In this document: piece after piece, positions 33,514-42,230 of the stretch
Position numbering within the stretch: the first letter of the stretch is position 1
Layout of the letters: every line of letters starts with the position of its first letter
Assembly: GCA_002479255.1 (NCBI GenBank)
Contig: DLMJ01000005.1
Coordinates: 102,298 to 166,297, forward strand
Direction: 5' to 3'
Length of the DNA stretch: 64,000 nt
From: Candidatus Binatus soli
Lineage (GTDB): Bacteria; Desulfobacterota; Binatia; Binatales; Binataceae
Made by a program: the position numbers and the translations under genes
Notes under the pieces: model-generated
Told to the model about the DNA's origin: nothing
Database searches by the model: none
Seen by the model: only the letters and a program-made list of their open reading frames with translations

Positions 33514-35132
33514 GATTGCATTTGCACGAAGATGTCGCGGGCGTGCTCGTCGCTGATGCGCTTGACGGAGGTAATTCGATCCACAAATTGCGCCAGCGAC
33601 GAAATCTCGGCCGATCCCACGTCAACCAGCACCGCAAAGATCGAAAAATCCAATTCGTCCTTGCGCTCGCGTAGCCGCGCCAGCCAATCCGGACTGACCT
33701 GCGATTCACCGTCGGTGATAATCACAATGTCGCCGCGCTTGAGTTTCCTTTCGCCGAGCAGTTCGACCGCCGCGTCGATTGGAGCCTCGAAGTCGGTGCC
33801 GCCGCCGGGGAAGTATTCGGCCATCTGGACGATTTTGGCCAAATCGGGCTGGTAGCGCCGCTCGCGATTCAGGTCGAGGATCTTGAGGCTCACGTCGCCC
33901 GAGGAAAACATGACGGCGCGGAACAGCCGGCGCTGGCGCCGCGCGATATCCATCAGCGTCAGCGCTACGGCCTTGGACCACATCTCCTTGTCGCCCTCCA
34001 TCGAGGAGCTCACGTCGATGCACACGACCATCGGGCCCCTGCCCTTCTGCTCGTCGTCGCGCAGCCGGTACTGAAGGACGGCGCCTTCGAGTACGCGGCG
34101 ATGGAAATCGCGCTTGAGCACAGGATGATGCATCGCGAGCAGCTCGGCGGGAATCAGGCGTCCGAGCTCGGAGCCGAGCTCGATGTCGTAGGCTTCGGCG
34201 ACGCCGCGCTCGAGCGTTTTGCGCTTCAGCGCGCGCGCGTCCTGCTTGAACCGCCCGACCATCCGCGCCAGCTCGCCGAGTTTCTTGTTTCGCGCCAGAC
34301 GCCGCCCGAGCTCGAGGCGGGCACCGGCCGCTACGCGTCCGCCTTGGCCGAATTCGCGGCTGAAGTCGTGACTGTCCTCGGCGGCTTGATCGATTTCTCG
34401 GGCCAGCTCGGCGGTCTTGAGCTGCATGCGCTTGAGCGCGCTCTGGTCCGCGCCTTTTAGTTGAGTTTCGAACTGCCGCGACTTCTGATTGAGACGCGCC
34501 TCGGAAACCTTGGCCGCGCGTTCGGCCGCATCGGCCATCTCCGCGAGCTCCTTTTTGGTTTTCGTTGCCCGCTCTTTTTTTTCTTCGCCGGGAGCGGATT
34601 CGTTTTCGTTGTCTTTCGATTCCTGGATTTCGCTGACGGCCTTCACCGCCTCGGCACGCGCTTCGAGATCCTGTTCCTGGCGCGCGAGATCCCACAGATC
34701 GAGCATCTCGCCGCGATTGACGAGCTTCTCGGATTTCATCATCTCCAGCGCATGCTCGCTCATCACTATCGCGGCGATCGCGGCCTTGTCTTCTTCGAGT
34801 GCGGTGCGCGATCGCAGCGCCTGGAACGGCGCCGACGGAACGATTTGCTCGAGGATGGTGCGGTTGAGCGCGGCCGCGTGGCGCACGTCGCCGGATTTGC
34901 GGAAGACCGGATTCATCTTGAACAACGCGAAAAAGAGGTCCTGCATCAGTGCGCCGAAATGAGGAACCAGCCGCTCGCCGGATTCAGCGAGATCGGCGAT
35001 CGAGGGCGCGTCGGCGACGATTTCATTCCACGTGCGCCGGTCGTAGCTGTCACTCTCGAACCACGACGCATTGGTGGGCACAACCGGGACATATCGGCGT
35101 CGCGGCTGGATGATTTTGGCTTTGCGCGCCAT
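33510..35132 (-). CDS. ViaA-like VWA domain protein
   Basis: A 540-aa protein. Residues 1-150 form an all-helical region, followed by a long highly charged coiled-coil-like part (about 150-330, with the EKKERATKTKKELAEMADA type of sequence), and a C-terminal VWA domain with intact MIDAS DVSSS (373-377) and IITDGES. This layout is that of ViaA, the partner of the RavA MoxR-type ATPase. No RavA gene is adjacent; the only MoxR gene in the window is the 13.2-kb one. It overlaps the GNAT gene by four bases. Assignment to ViaA is by architecture. Confidence 0.8.
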   Translation of the reverse strand: MARKAKIIQPRRRYVPVVPTNASWFESDSYDRRTWNEIVADAPSIADLAESGERLVPHFGALMQDLFFALFKMNPVFRKSGDVRHAAALNRTILEQIVPSAPFQALRSRTALEEDKAAIAAIVMSEHALEMMKSEKLVNRGEMLDLWDLARQEQDLEARAEAVKAVSEIQESKDNENESAPGEEKKERATKTKKELAEMADAAERAAKVSEARLNQKSRQFETQLKGADQSALKRMQLKTAELAREIDQAAEDSHDFSREFGQGGRVAAGARLELGRRLARNKKLGELARMVGRFKQDARALKRKTLERGVAEAYDIELGSELGRLIPAELLAMHHPVLKRDFHRRVLEGAVLQYRLRDDEQKGRGPMVVCIDVSSSMEGDKEMWSKAVALTLMDIARRQRRLFRAVMFSSGDVSLKILDLNRERRYQPDLAKIVQMAEYFPGGGTDFEAPIDAAVELLGERKLKRGDIVIITDGESQVSPDWLARLRERKDELDFSIFAVLVDVGSAEISSLAQFVDRITSVKRISDEHARDIFVQMQS

Positions 35133-35233
35133 CGGGATCGATCCTACGTCACTGAAAACCGGCTCGCCACGGCTGAAATCGCTGCCATTGCGTCACGATG
35201 GTGCTTGAATGTATCGCTGGATGCGTAACACAA

Positions 35234-35261
35234 TTGAAACAAGCGCTGCGCCGCGGATACT
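35234..35261 (+). promoter_or_regulatory. Possible sigma-70 promoter of hrcA
   Basis: TTGAAA at 35234-35239, a 16-bp spacer and GATACT at 35256-35261 match the consensus at five and four of six positions; the hrcA start is 45 bp further on. No CIRCE inverted repeat and no convincing sigma-32 site were found here. Confidence 0.45.
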
Positions 35262-35305
35262 AGGGCCCGGTGAAAAAGTGAGCTTCGCGCGCCAGCGCCA
35301 ATGAG

Positions 35306-36352
35306 ATGACTCAGGAATCTTCAAACAACGCTCTCTCGAACCGGCAGCACGCGTTGATCCTCGCGGCGGTGCAGGAGTTCATCTCGACTGCCGAGCCTGT
35401 CGGTTCGGCGCAGATCGTCGCGCACCATCAGCTGGGCGTGCGCGCCGCGATGGTGCGCAATATGATGGCCGAGCTGGAAGACGGCGGTTACCTGCGTCAG
35501 CCGCACACGTCGGCGGGCAGGGTCCCGACCGAGAAGGCGTTTCGCTATTACGTCGATCATCTCGCCGCGGCGACGAGAATCGGCTTCGAGGATCGCGCGC
35601 AGATTGAGCTCCATTATTCGACCGCCGTGCGCAACTTGGGCGAAGTCCTGCGCGACACACCGCGGCTGCTCTCCATCCTGACGGGACAGGCGGCGCTGGC
35701 GATGGCGCCGCGGCTGGAGGCCTCGATTCTCGAGCGCGTCAACTTCGTGCGCCTGCGCGACAAACAAGTGCTGGCCGTTTTCGTCGCCGCCAAAGGCGCG
35801 ATGCAGAACCGGATTGTCGATACCGAGCGCGACCATTCGCCGGACGAACTCGATCGCATGGCGCGCTACCTCAACGAGTCGCTCGAAGGACGCACGCTCG
35901 ACGAGGCGCGCAGGTGGATCGAGGCGCAACTGCGCCAGGAGCGGGCCAGCTACGATCGCTTCATGCACGACGCGCTCGCACTCGGCGAGGCGATCGCGGA
36001 CTACGTCGGGCGTCCGGAGCTTTACGTCGAGGGCAGCCTGCAGGCGCTGGAGCAGCCGGAGTTCTCGGATCGCGACAAGATGCGCGAGCTGTTGCGCGCG
36101 CTCGACGATAAAACCGCGCTACTCGAATTGCTCGAGCGCAGCCTGACCCACGCCGGGCTGACGGTGTCGATCGGGTCGGAGAACTACGACCCGCGCCTGT
36201 CGTCGTTGAGCGTGGTTGCGGCATCGTACGCCAGTGGTTCGAGCGCGCTGGGCAGCCTGGCGATCGTAGGTCCGGTGCGAATGGACTACGACCGGGTGAT
36301 ACCGCTGGTCGAGTACACTGCGCGTGCATTGTCGCGCTTGATGGAGTACTGA
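35306..36352 (+). CDS. hrcA: Heat-inducible transcription repressor HrcA
   Basis: A 348-aa HrcA. The N-terminal winged helix carries LSNRQHALILAAVQEFISTA, split as LSNRQHALIL and AAVQEFIST, followed by EPVGSAQI and the recognition segment VRNMMAELEDGGYLRQPHTS with SAGRVPTEKAFRYYVD, all hallmarks of HrcA. The middle GAF-like part and dimerisation region are complete. HrcA represses groE and dnaK operons through CIRCE sites with GroEL acting as co-factor. Here it heads the hrcA-grpE-dnaK-dnaJ order; no CIRCE is visible before hrcA, grpE or dnaK, so its target may be elsewhere. Confidence 0.94.
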   Translation: MTQESSNNALSNRQHALILAAVQEFISTAEPVGSAQIVAHHQLGVRAAMVRNMMAELEDGGYLRQPHTSAGRVPTEKAFRYYVDHLAAATRIGFEDRAQIELHYSTAVRNLGEVLRDTPRLLSILTGQAALAMAPRLEASILERVNFVRLRDKQVLAVFVAAKGAMQNRIVDTERDHSPDELDRMARYLNESLEGRTLDEARRWIEAQLRQERASYDRFMHDALALGEAIADYVGRPELYVEGSLQALEQPEFSDRDKMRELLRALDDKTALLELLERSLTHAGLTVSIGSENYDPRLSSLSVVAASYASGSSALGSLAIVGPVRMDYDRVIPLVEYTARALSRLMEY

Positions 36353-36493
36353 GTTCCCCCTCTTCGCCCGCTCCCCTCATTCCTCTGAGTTTGTAGAGAC
36401 CGCGCCGACCCAAAAATTGGCGAAAATCCAACGATTCCGCACTTGCCGGCACTGGCACGAGCGTAAATCATGCTTACGTTTAGGTTTGGTCAA

Positions 36494-37150
36494 ATGAACA
36501 AGCGACACAAGCAACCGCAGGACGGAAATCCCGCCATGGACGCGGGGTTCGATCAGGCGGAGGTCGGCGCCGAATCAGTGCACGGCGAGGGCAGTCACGC
36601 CCCGGCGGGGATCGAAAGCGACCTGGATTCCTTACGTGCGCAGATCGCCGAAAAAGACAAGGAAATAGCCGAGCTGAAGGACAAATATCTTCGCACGCTC
36701 GCCGATTCTGAAAATGGGCGCAAGCGAATCCGCCAGCAGAGCGAGGAGTCGATCCGCATCCAGCGCGAGGCCATCCTCCGCGACCTGCTGCCGATCATCG
36801 ACAACCTCGAGCGCGCGCTCGCGGCCGCCCGCGATGGCAATGACGCCAGGACGATCGTAGATGGCGTCGAGATGACGGTGCGGGCGCTGATCGATTTCCT
36901 GCGTGCGCACGGTGTGACACCGCTGCAGTCGGTCGGCCAGGCGTTCGATCCCAATCGGCATGAAGCGGTCGATCACGTGGCATCGCAGGTGTATCCGCCG
37001 AACACCGTCGTCGATGAATTCCATCGCGGCTATCTGATCGGTGACCGAACCTTGCGTCCGGCCCGCGTGTCGGTTGCGAAGGAGACCGGGACCGATTCTG
37101 GAAAGCGAAACGGAGGCGAAAGCGATGTCTCCGACATTGAAAATGACTGA
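36494..37150 (+). CDS. grpE: Nucleotide exchange factor GrpE
   Basis: A 218-aa GrpE. An acidic, disordered N-terminus (to about 50) leads into a long coiled coil (about 52-95: LRAQIAEKDKEIAELKDKYL type) and the beta domain with RHEAVDHVASQVYPPNTVV and GYLIGDRTLRPARVSVAK. It releases ADP from DnaK. ATG 36494 was preferred to one 24 bases earlier, since AGG lies nine bases before it; the N-terminus is variable in the family so both are possible. It sits between hrcA and dnaK, 37 bp before dnaK. Confidence 0.92.
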   Translation: MNKRHKQPQDGNPAMDAGFDQAEVGAESVHGEGSHAPAGIESDLDSLRAQIAEKDKEIAELKDKYLRTLADSENGRKRIRQQSEESIRIQREAILRDLLPIIDNLERALAAARDGNDARTIVDGVEMTVRALIDFLRAHGVTPLQSVGQAFDPNRHEAVDHVASQVYPPNTVVDEFHRGYLIGDRTLRPARVSVAKETGTDSGKRNGGESDVSDIEND

Positions 37151-37187
37151 AGCATGATTATCTCAATATCAGAGGATCTTTAGGAAA

Positions 37188-39134
37188 ATGGCAAAAGTAA
37201 TAGGTATCGACCTGGGCACGACGAATAGCTGCGTCGCGATCATGGAGGGTGGTGACCCCGTAGTTATCGCCAACTCCGAAGGCAGTCGTACGACGCCGTC
37301 CGTCGTCGCATTTACAGAAGCAGGCGAGCGGCTGGTTGGCCAGATCGCCAAGCGCCAGTCGATCACCAATCCAACCAATACGGTATCTGCGATCAAACGC
37401 CTGATGGGCCGGCGTTTCGATGACGCCGAAGTTCAGAAGGCGCTCAAGGTGCTGCCATACAAGGTCGTGAAGAACGAGGATGGCGCGGCGTGGGTCGAAA
37501 TCCGTGGCAAGAAATATAGCCCGTCGGAAATTTCGGCGTTCGTCCTGCAGAAGATGAAACAGACGGCCGAGGATTATCTTGGCGAGAAAGTAACCGAGGC
37601 CGTTATCACCGTGCCCGCATACTTCAACGACGGCCAGCGCCAGGCCACCAAGGATGCGGGCCGCATCGCGGGCCTGAACGTGCTGCGGATTATCAACGAG
37701 CCGACGGCCGCGTCGCTGGCCTACGGTCTCGACAAGAAAAAGGACGAAAAGATCGCCGTGTTCGATCTCGGCGGCGGCACGTTCGATGTTTCAATTCTCG
37801 AACTGGGTGAAGGAGTGTTCGAGGTCAAGGCGACCAACGGCGACACCTTCCTGGGCGGCGAAGATTTCGATCAGCGGGTGATCGACTACCTGGCCGACGA
37901 GTTCCGCAAGGACCAGGGATTCGATCTGCGCAAAGATCGGATGGCGTTGCAGCGGCTCAAGGAAGCCGCCGAAAAAGCCAAGACCGAGCTGTCCACCGTG
38001 ACGGAGACCGACATCAACCTGCCCTTTATCACTGCGGATCAGTCGGGACCCAAGCATCTCAATATCAAGCTGTCTCGCGCCAAGCTCGAGGCGTTGTGCG
38101 CAGACCTGCTCGACAGGCTCGACGCGCCATGCGTGACCGCGCTTCGCGATGCCGGCCTCAAGGCGAGCGAAGTCAACGAGATCGTGCTCGTCGGCGGCAT
38201 GACCCGGATGCCCGCGGTGCAGGAGCGCGTGAAGCGCCTGTTCGGCAAAGAAGGGCATAAGGGCGTCAATCCCGACGAGGTGGTCGCGATCGGCGCCGCA
38301 ATTCAGGCGGGCGTGCTCAAGGGCGAAGTGAAAGACGTCCTGCTGCTCGACGTGACTCCTCTGTCACTCGGAATCGAAACACTCGGCGGCGTGTTCACCA
38401 AGCTTATCGAGAAGAACACGACCATCCCCACGCGCAAGAGCCAGGTGTTCTCGACCGCGCAGGACAATCAGACCGCCGTAACGATTCGCGTCTTCCAGGG
38501 CGAGCGCGAGATGGCGTCGGACAACAAGCTGCTCGGCCAGTTCGACTTGATCGGAATCCCACCTGCCCCGCGCGGGCTGCCGCAGGTCGAGGTCACGTTC
38601 GACATCGATGCGAACGGAATCGTGAACGTGCATGCCAAGGACCTCGGCACCAACAAGGAGCAGTCGATCAAGATAACCGCGTCGTCCGGACTCAACGAGG
38701 AAGAGATCAAGAAGATGGTGCGCGAGGCCGAGGCCCATGCCGCCGAGGACCATGCTCGCCGTCAGCAGGCCGAGGCGCGCAATAAGCTCGACAACCTGAT
38801 CTATACGACTGAGAAGACGCTCAAAGAGCATGGCGCCGAGGTTGACGAGGCGGGACGCAAGCAGGTCGAGGACGCGCTCGCGGAAGCCAGGACCAAGCTC
38901 GAGTCCAAGGACGCCGACGAGATTAACCGCGCGGCCGAGGCGCTCGCCAACGCGTCGCACAAACTGGCGGAGGCGATGTACAGCAAGACTCGCCAGGCAG
39001 GGGCTGGAGCGCAAGCCGGCGCCGGCCCACAGGATGGCGCCAGCGGGAAAACCGGCCCTCAGAGCGGAAATGGCGAAAGCGGCGCGAAAGAAGACGTAGT
39101 CGATGCGGACTATAAAGAAGTCAAGGATCAGTAG
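37188..39134 (+). CDS. dnaK: Molecular chaperone DnaK (Hsp70)
   Basis: A 648-aa Hsp70. The ATPase domain begins KVIGIDLGTTNSCVAI and contains FDLGGGTFDVSILELG and the VVGGMTRMP-type motif (VLVGGMTRMPAVQ); the linker DVLLLDVTPLSLGIE and substrate-binding domain follow, then the helical lid and a Gly/Gln/Ala-rich tail ending with an acidic DVVDADYKEV segment. Length is normal. It folds proteins with DnaJ and GrpE encoded on each side. AGGA lies six bases upstream of the ATG. Confidence 0.98.
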   Translation: MAKVIGIDLGTTNSCVAIMEGGDPVVIANSEGSRTTPSVVAFTEAGERLVGQIAKRQSITNPTNTVSAIKRLMGRRFDDAEVQKALKVLPYKVVKNEDGAAWVEIRGKKYSPSEISAFVLQKMKQTAEDYLGEKVTEAVITVPAYFNDGQRQATKDAGRIAGLNVLRIINEPTAASLAYGLDKKKDEKIAVFDLGGGTFDVSILELGEGVFEVKATNGDTFLGGEDFDQRVIDYLADEFRKDQGFDLRKDRMALQRLKEAAEKAKTELSTVTETDINLPFITADQSGPKHLNIKLSRAKLEALCADLLDRLDAPCVTALRDAGLKASEVNEIVLVGGMTRMPAVQERVKRLFGKEGHKGVNPDEVVAIGAAIQAGVLKGEVKDVLLLDVTPLSLGIETLGGVFTKLIEKNTTIPTRKSQVFSTAQDNQTAVTIRVFQGEREMASDNKLLGQFDLIGIPPAPRGLPQVEVTFDIDANGIVNVHAKDLGTNKEQSIKITASSGLNEEEIKKMVREAEAHAAEDHARRQQAEARNKLDNLIYTTEKTLKEHGAEVDEAGRKQVEDALAEARTKLESKDADEINRAAEALANASHKLAEAMYSKTRQAGAGAQAGAGPQDGASGKTGPQSGNGESGAKEDVVDADYKEVKDQ

Positions 39135-39140
39135 CGACAG

Positions 39141-39164
39141 GCGGGGCCGCGCAAGTGGCCCCGC
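39141..39164 (+). other. Hairpin without T-run between dnaK and dnaJ
   Basis: GCGGGGCC and GGCCCCGC form a perfect 8-bp stem with an 8-base loop, 7 bp after the dnaK stop codon. No T-run follows, so it is more likely a processing or stability element, or a weak attenuator, that lowers dnaJ relative to dnaK. Confidence 0.5.
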
Positions 39165-39219
39165 TCGTATGGAACCGACAATGGCGTCGCCTCGGATGTT
39201 CGCATAGAATCTTTGCGCG

Positions 39220-40353
39220 ATGCCGCCAGCACATAAACGCGACTATTACGAAATCCTCGGTGTCAATCGCGGCGCCGGCGAAGACGAACTGAAAAAAGCC
39301 TACCGTCGTCTCGCCATTCAGTTTCATCCCGATCGCAATCCCGGCAACAAAGAAGCCGAGGAGCGATTCAAGGAACTCAACGAGGCTTACCAGGTCCTTT
39401 CCGATCCCGAGCGGCGCGCGGAGTATGACCGCTTCGGTCACGCCGCCTTCCAAGGTCCGCAGGGTCCGGGCGGATTCGGCGGTTTCGACTTCAGCCAGGG
39501 CTTCGAGGAAGTTTTCTCCGACATCTTTGGCGATTTTTTCGGCACCGGCCGCGGACGCTCGCGTTCGCGCACCCGGCGCGGCGACGACCTGCGCTACGAT
39601 CTCGAAGTCGAGTTCGAAGAAGCCGCGCGCGGGATCGAAAAAGTCGTGAAGTTCCAGCGCCTGACTCAATGCGAAGCCTGCAACGGCACGCGCGCCCGCG
39701 GCGGCTCCAGCGGCGCAAGCCAGTGCCCCAATTGCCGCGGCAGCGGCCAGGTCCGCACGCAGCAGGGATTCTTTTCCATCTCGACCACCTGCGGGCAATG
39801 CCGCGGCGAGGGCATGATCATCTCCGACCCGTGCCCCAAGTGCCAGGGACAGGGGCGAATCCGCAAGCACGAATCGCTCGCGGTGAAAATTCCGCCGGGC
39901 GTGGACAACGGCTCGCGGCTCAAGCTGCGCGGCGAGGGCGAGGCCGGCTACGGCGGCGGACCGCAAGGCGATCTCTACGTCGTCATTCACGTCAAAGAGC
40001 ACCCGATGTTCGTGCGCCAGGACAACGACGTGATAATCGAGGCGCCGATCAGCTTCCCGCAGGCGGCGGTCGGCACCGAGATCGAAGTGCCGACGCTCGA
40101 AGGCAAAGTGAAGCTCAAGATTCCGCCCGCCACGCAATCGGGAAAAATCCTGCGCCTCAAGGGCAAGGGCATCGTCGACCTTCATGGCTACGGCCGCGGC
40201 GATCAGCTCATCAAGATAATCGTCGAAACGCCGCGCAGCCTGACCCCGCGCCAGCGTGAACTACTCGAGGAATTCGCCAAGCTCGACGGCAAGGCGGTCA
40301 ATCATCCGCTCTCCAAGGGCTTCGTGGACAAGCTCAAGGAGATGTTCGGCTAG
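39220..40353 (+). CDS. dnaJ: Molecular chaperone DnaJ (Hsp40)
   Basis: A 377-aa type I DnaJ. The J domain (about 5-70) contains the HPD motif in FHPDRNPGN, followed by a Gly/Phe-rich region, the zinc-finger domain with four CxxCxGxG-type repeats (CEACNGT, CPNCRGSG, CGQCRGEG, CPKCQGQG) and the two C-terminal substrate-binding domains. It delivers unfolded proteins to DnaK and stimulates ATP hydrolysis. It is the last gene of the operon, 85 bp after dnaK with a hairpin between them. Confidence 0.97.
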   Translation: MPPAHKRDYYEILGVNRGAGEDELKKAYRRLAIQFHPDRNPGNKEAEERFKELNEAYQVLSDPERRAEYDRFGHAAFQGPQGPGGFGGFDFSQGFEEVFSDIFGDFFGTGRGRSRSRTRRGDDLRYDLEVEFEEAARGIEKVVKFQRLTQCEACNGTRARGGSSGASQCPNCRGSGQVRTQQGFFSISTTCGQCRGEGMIISDPCPKCQGQGRIRKHESLAVKIPPGVDNGSRLKLRGEGEAGYGGGPQGDLYVVIHVKEHPMFVRQDNDVIIEAPISFPQAAVGTEIEVPTLEGKVKLKIPPATQSGKILRLKGKGIVDLHGYGRGDQLIKIIVETPRSLTPRQRELLEEFAKLDGKAVNHPLSKGFVDKLKEMFG

Positions 40354-40393
40354 CCGGCCGCCTCTCGCCAGCAACTCATTCGCGCGACGCGCT

Positions 40394-40519
40394 GCTCAGC
40401 GCGGGACGTGCACCAGTTCCAGCTTCAGACCGTCGGGATCGGTGAAAAACACCGCATAGTATCCGGGCAGATAGTCGTACTCTTTTGGCGGATCGGTGAC
40501 CTTGCCGACACCTCCGTGT
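40394..40519 (-). pseudogene. Relic of a VOC/glyoxalase-family gene (C-terminal part, frameshifted)
   Basis: Reading leftwards from 40519, one frame gives GGVGKVTDPPKEYDYLPGYY and AVFFT, then a shift at the CCCC run near 40439-40442 leads into DPDGLKLELVHVPR and a stop at 40394. Together these match the C-terminal end of a VOC (vicinal oxygen chelate) protein, including the E/H metal residues of DGLKLELVH. The N-terminal two thirds are missing, ending at the aroE stop codon. It is thus truncated and frameshifted. Confidence 0.75.
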
Positions 40520-40521
40520 AA

Positions 40522-41400
40522 TTAACTTTGTGTCCGGCCCAACTCGTTGAACAAAGCCGCGCGCATCACGCCGGCCGGCGGCGCGACGCGATTGAACAAC
40601 CTGAACGCGAGTTCACCCTGGTTCACCAGCATCCCGGCGCCATCTGCCGCGCGCCGGCCGGCGGCAATTGCAGGCTTCAGGAACGGGGTCGGCTCCCGCG
40701 AATAGATCAGATCGTAGAACAGACAATCGTCGGGGGTTGAACTGTAGTCCAGACGCGCGAATCGCCCCACTGTCAGACCCATCGATGTCGCATTGACGAT
40801 CAATCGCGCGTCGGCGAGCAGCTTCGAGTCCATGAGCGCGTCCAGGCCGCGAGGCTCACCCGCCGCGCGCACCACGCCCTTCGCCGAAAAGCGGCGGGTG
40901 AGCGCCACGGCGCGAGCGGGCGTGCGATTGGCGATCACGACCCGATTCGCGCCCAGCCGGAAGCACGCGAGGACCGATGACGCCGCACCGCCGCCCGCGC
41001 CGATCACGATCGCAAGCCGCCCGCGCAATTCGCATCCGAGATCGCGCAAGTCGCGCTCCAGCCCGCGCGCATCGGTGTTGTCGCCGCGGAGCGCGCCACG
41101 CCGATTCACAACGCAATTGACCGCGCCGAGCATGCGCGCCTCTCCACTGAGGTCCTTGATGAGCCGGGCTGCAGCTTCCTTGTGCGGCACGGTCAGATTT
41201 ACGCCGATGATTCCGAGCGGATGAATCGCGCGAAGGGCCGCGGCAAGATTCTCGGAAGTGACTCGAAACGCCGCGTACGTTCGGTTCATGCCGAGCGCCG
41301 CGTAGGCGGCGTTGTGCATCGCAGGCGATTTGGAATGTCCGACGGGATCGCCAAAAATCGCCGCGATCGCGGTGTCGGCATTGATTGCTGAAGACCTCAT
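40522..41400 (-). CDS. aroE: Shikimate dehydrogenase
   Basis: A 292-aa shikimate dehydrogenase that reduces 3-dehydroshikimate to shikimate with NADPH. Substrate-binding residues are in GHSKSPAMHN (about 20-29), the catalytic Lys in LTVPHKEAA (about K75), the Asp/Asn in GDNTDARG, and the NADP site is GAGGAASSVLACF with the ANRTPAR phosphate-binding end. The end LVNQGELAFRLF is also typical. A second, unrelated open frame overlaps but is not coding. It is 50 bp downstream of pyrE on the same strand and abuts the VOC relic at its 3' end. Confidence 0.94.
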   Translation of the reverse strand: MRSSAINADTAIAAIFGDPVGHSKSPAMHNAAYAALGMNRTYAAFRVTSENLAAALRAIHPLGIIGVNLTVPHKEAAARLIKDLSGEARMLGAVNCVVNRRGALRGDNTDARGLERDLRDLGCELRGRLAIVIGAGGGAASSVLACFRLGANRVVIANRTPARAVALTRRFSAKGVVRAAGEPRGLDALMDSKLLADARLIVNATSMGLTVGRFARLDYSSTPDDCLFYDLIYSREPTPFLKPAIAAGRRAADGAGMLVNQGELAFRLFNRVAPPAGVMRAALFNELGRTQS

Positions 41401-41449
41401 GGGCTGCCCGGCCAGATCCGTTCGATCGGATCATCAGTAAAAAGTGAAA

Positions 41450-42016
41450 TCAGACGGGATGAGCGGCGCGCTCGGCGCGCACCTCTTCCGCGGTGAATAC
41501 CCAGCTATACTTCAATTCCGCGCGCGCGAACGCCTCGACCGCGCCCTCGCCGCGTTCCACCAGCGCGATTGCCGCGATTACGTTTGCGCCCGCCTCGCGC
41601 ATCGCAGCCACCGCTTGCAGGCTCGATCCTCCGGTAGTGATCGTATCGTCGATCACGGCGGTCTTCAGGCCGGGCTTGAACGCGCCCTCGATGATTTGTT
41701 GCAGCCCGTGCTGCTTGGTTTCCTTGCGCACGAAAAAACCGCGAATACTGACGCCGCCGCGGTGCGCCGCTGCCATCACTGCGTCAGTCACGGGCAACGC
41801 GCCGGCCGCCATGCCGCCGATTTGTTCGACGCCCGCCGCGGTCGCGAGTTCCAGCAGCAGTTCTCCGGCCAGGTACGCACCACGCGGAACATACAGCGTG
41901 CGTTTGCAATCGACATAGTAGTCGGACGCGCGCCCCGATGAGAGCGTGAGTTGGCGCTCGAAATACGACTCCCGGGCGAGCATCGCCAGCAGCTCGCGGC
42001 GTTCTTCGGATCGCAT
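41450..42016 (-). CDS. pyrE: Orotate phosphoribosyltransferase
   Basis: A 188-aa enzyme of pyrimidine synthesis, joining PRPP and orotate to OMP. The PRPP-binding motif is VIDDTITTGGSS (about 121-132), RKETKQHG is the flexible catalytic loop, and the N-terminal hood has FERQLTLSSGRASDYYVDCK, with length as in the family. It is the upstream gene of the pyrE-aroE pair, divergent from the polyketide synthase operon across a 200-bp region. Confidence 0.95.
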   Translation of the reverse strand: MRSEERRELLAMLARESYFERQLTLSSGRASDYYVDCKRTLYVPRGAYLAGELLLELATAAGVEQIGGMAAGALPVTDAVMAAAHRGGVSIRGFFVRKETKQHGLQQIIEGAFKPGLKTAVIDDTITTGGSSLQAVAAMREAGANVIAAIALVERGEGAVEAFARAELKYSWVFTAEEVRAERAAHPV

Positions 42017-42179
42017 AATTGAAGGGTGATCTTAACGGATGCAGCGGGGGGCACAAGAGCGGTATACTGCGATTTTGCCCTGCCGATAGCTTCAAGGCGC
42101 CCGGTGGCGGACCACCACTGTATCGTTGTGGTCGAGAATCGGGTGAACTGTCGAGCAAGGCAGCGAAGGAGAAGCAGCG

Positions 42180-42230
42180 ATGCCGCAACGAATTCCACAA
42201 TTCGAGCGGCGCGCGATCATAAGTGACTAG
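42180..42230 (+). CDS. Possible 16-codon leader peptide before the polyketide synthase gene
   Basis: ATG at 42180 is preceded by the strong Shine-Dalgarno GAAGGAG and opens a 16-codon frame that ends in TAG at 42228-42230, overlapping the GTG start of the synthase at 42223 by 8 bases. The synthase start has no ribosome site of its own and a stop codon lies in frame directly before it, so translation may depend on this small frame. No family is recognisable and function as a peptide is doubtful; it may serve only for coupling. Confidence 0.4.
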   Translation: MPQRIPQFERRAIISD

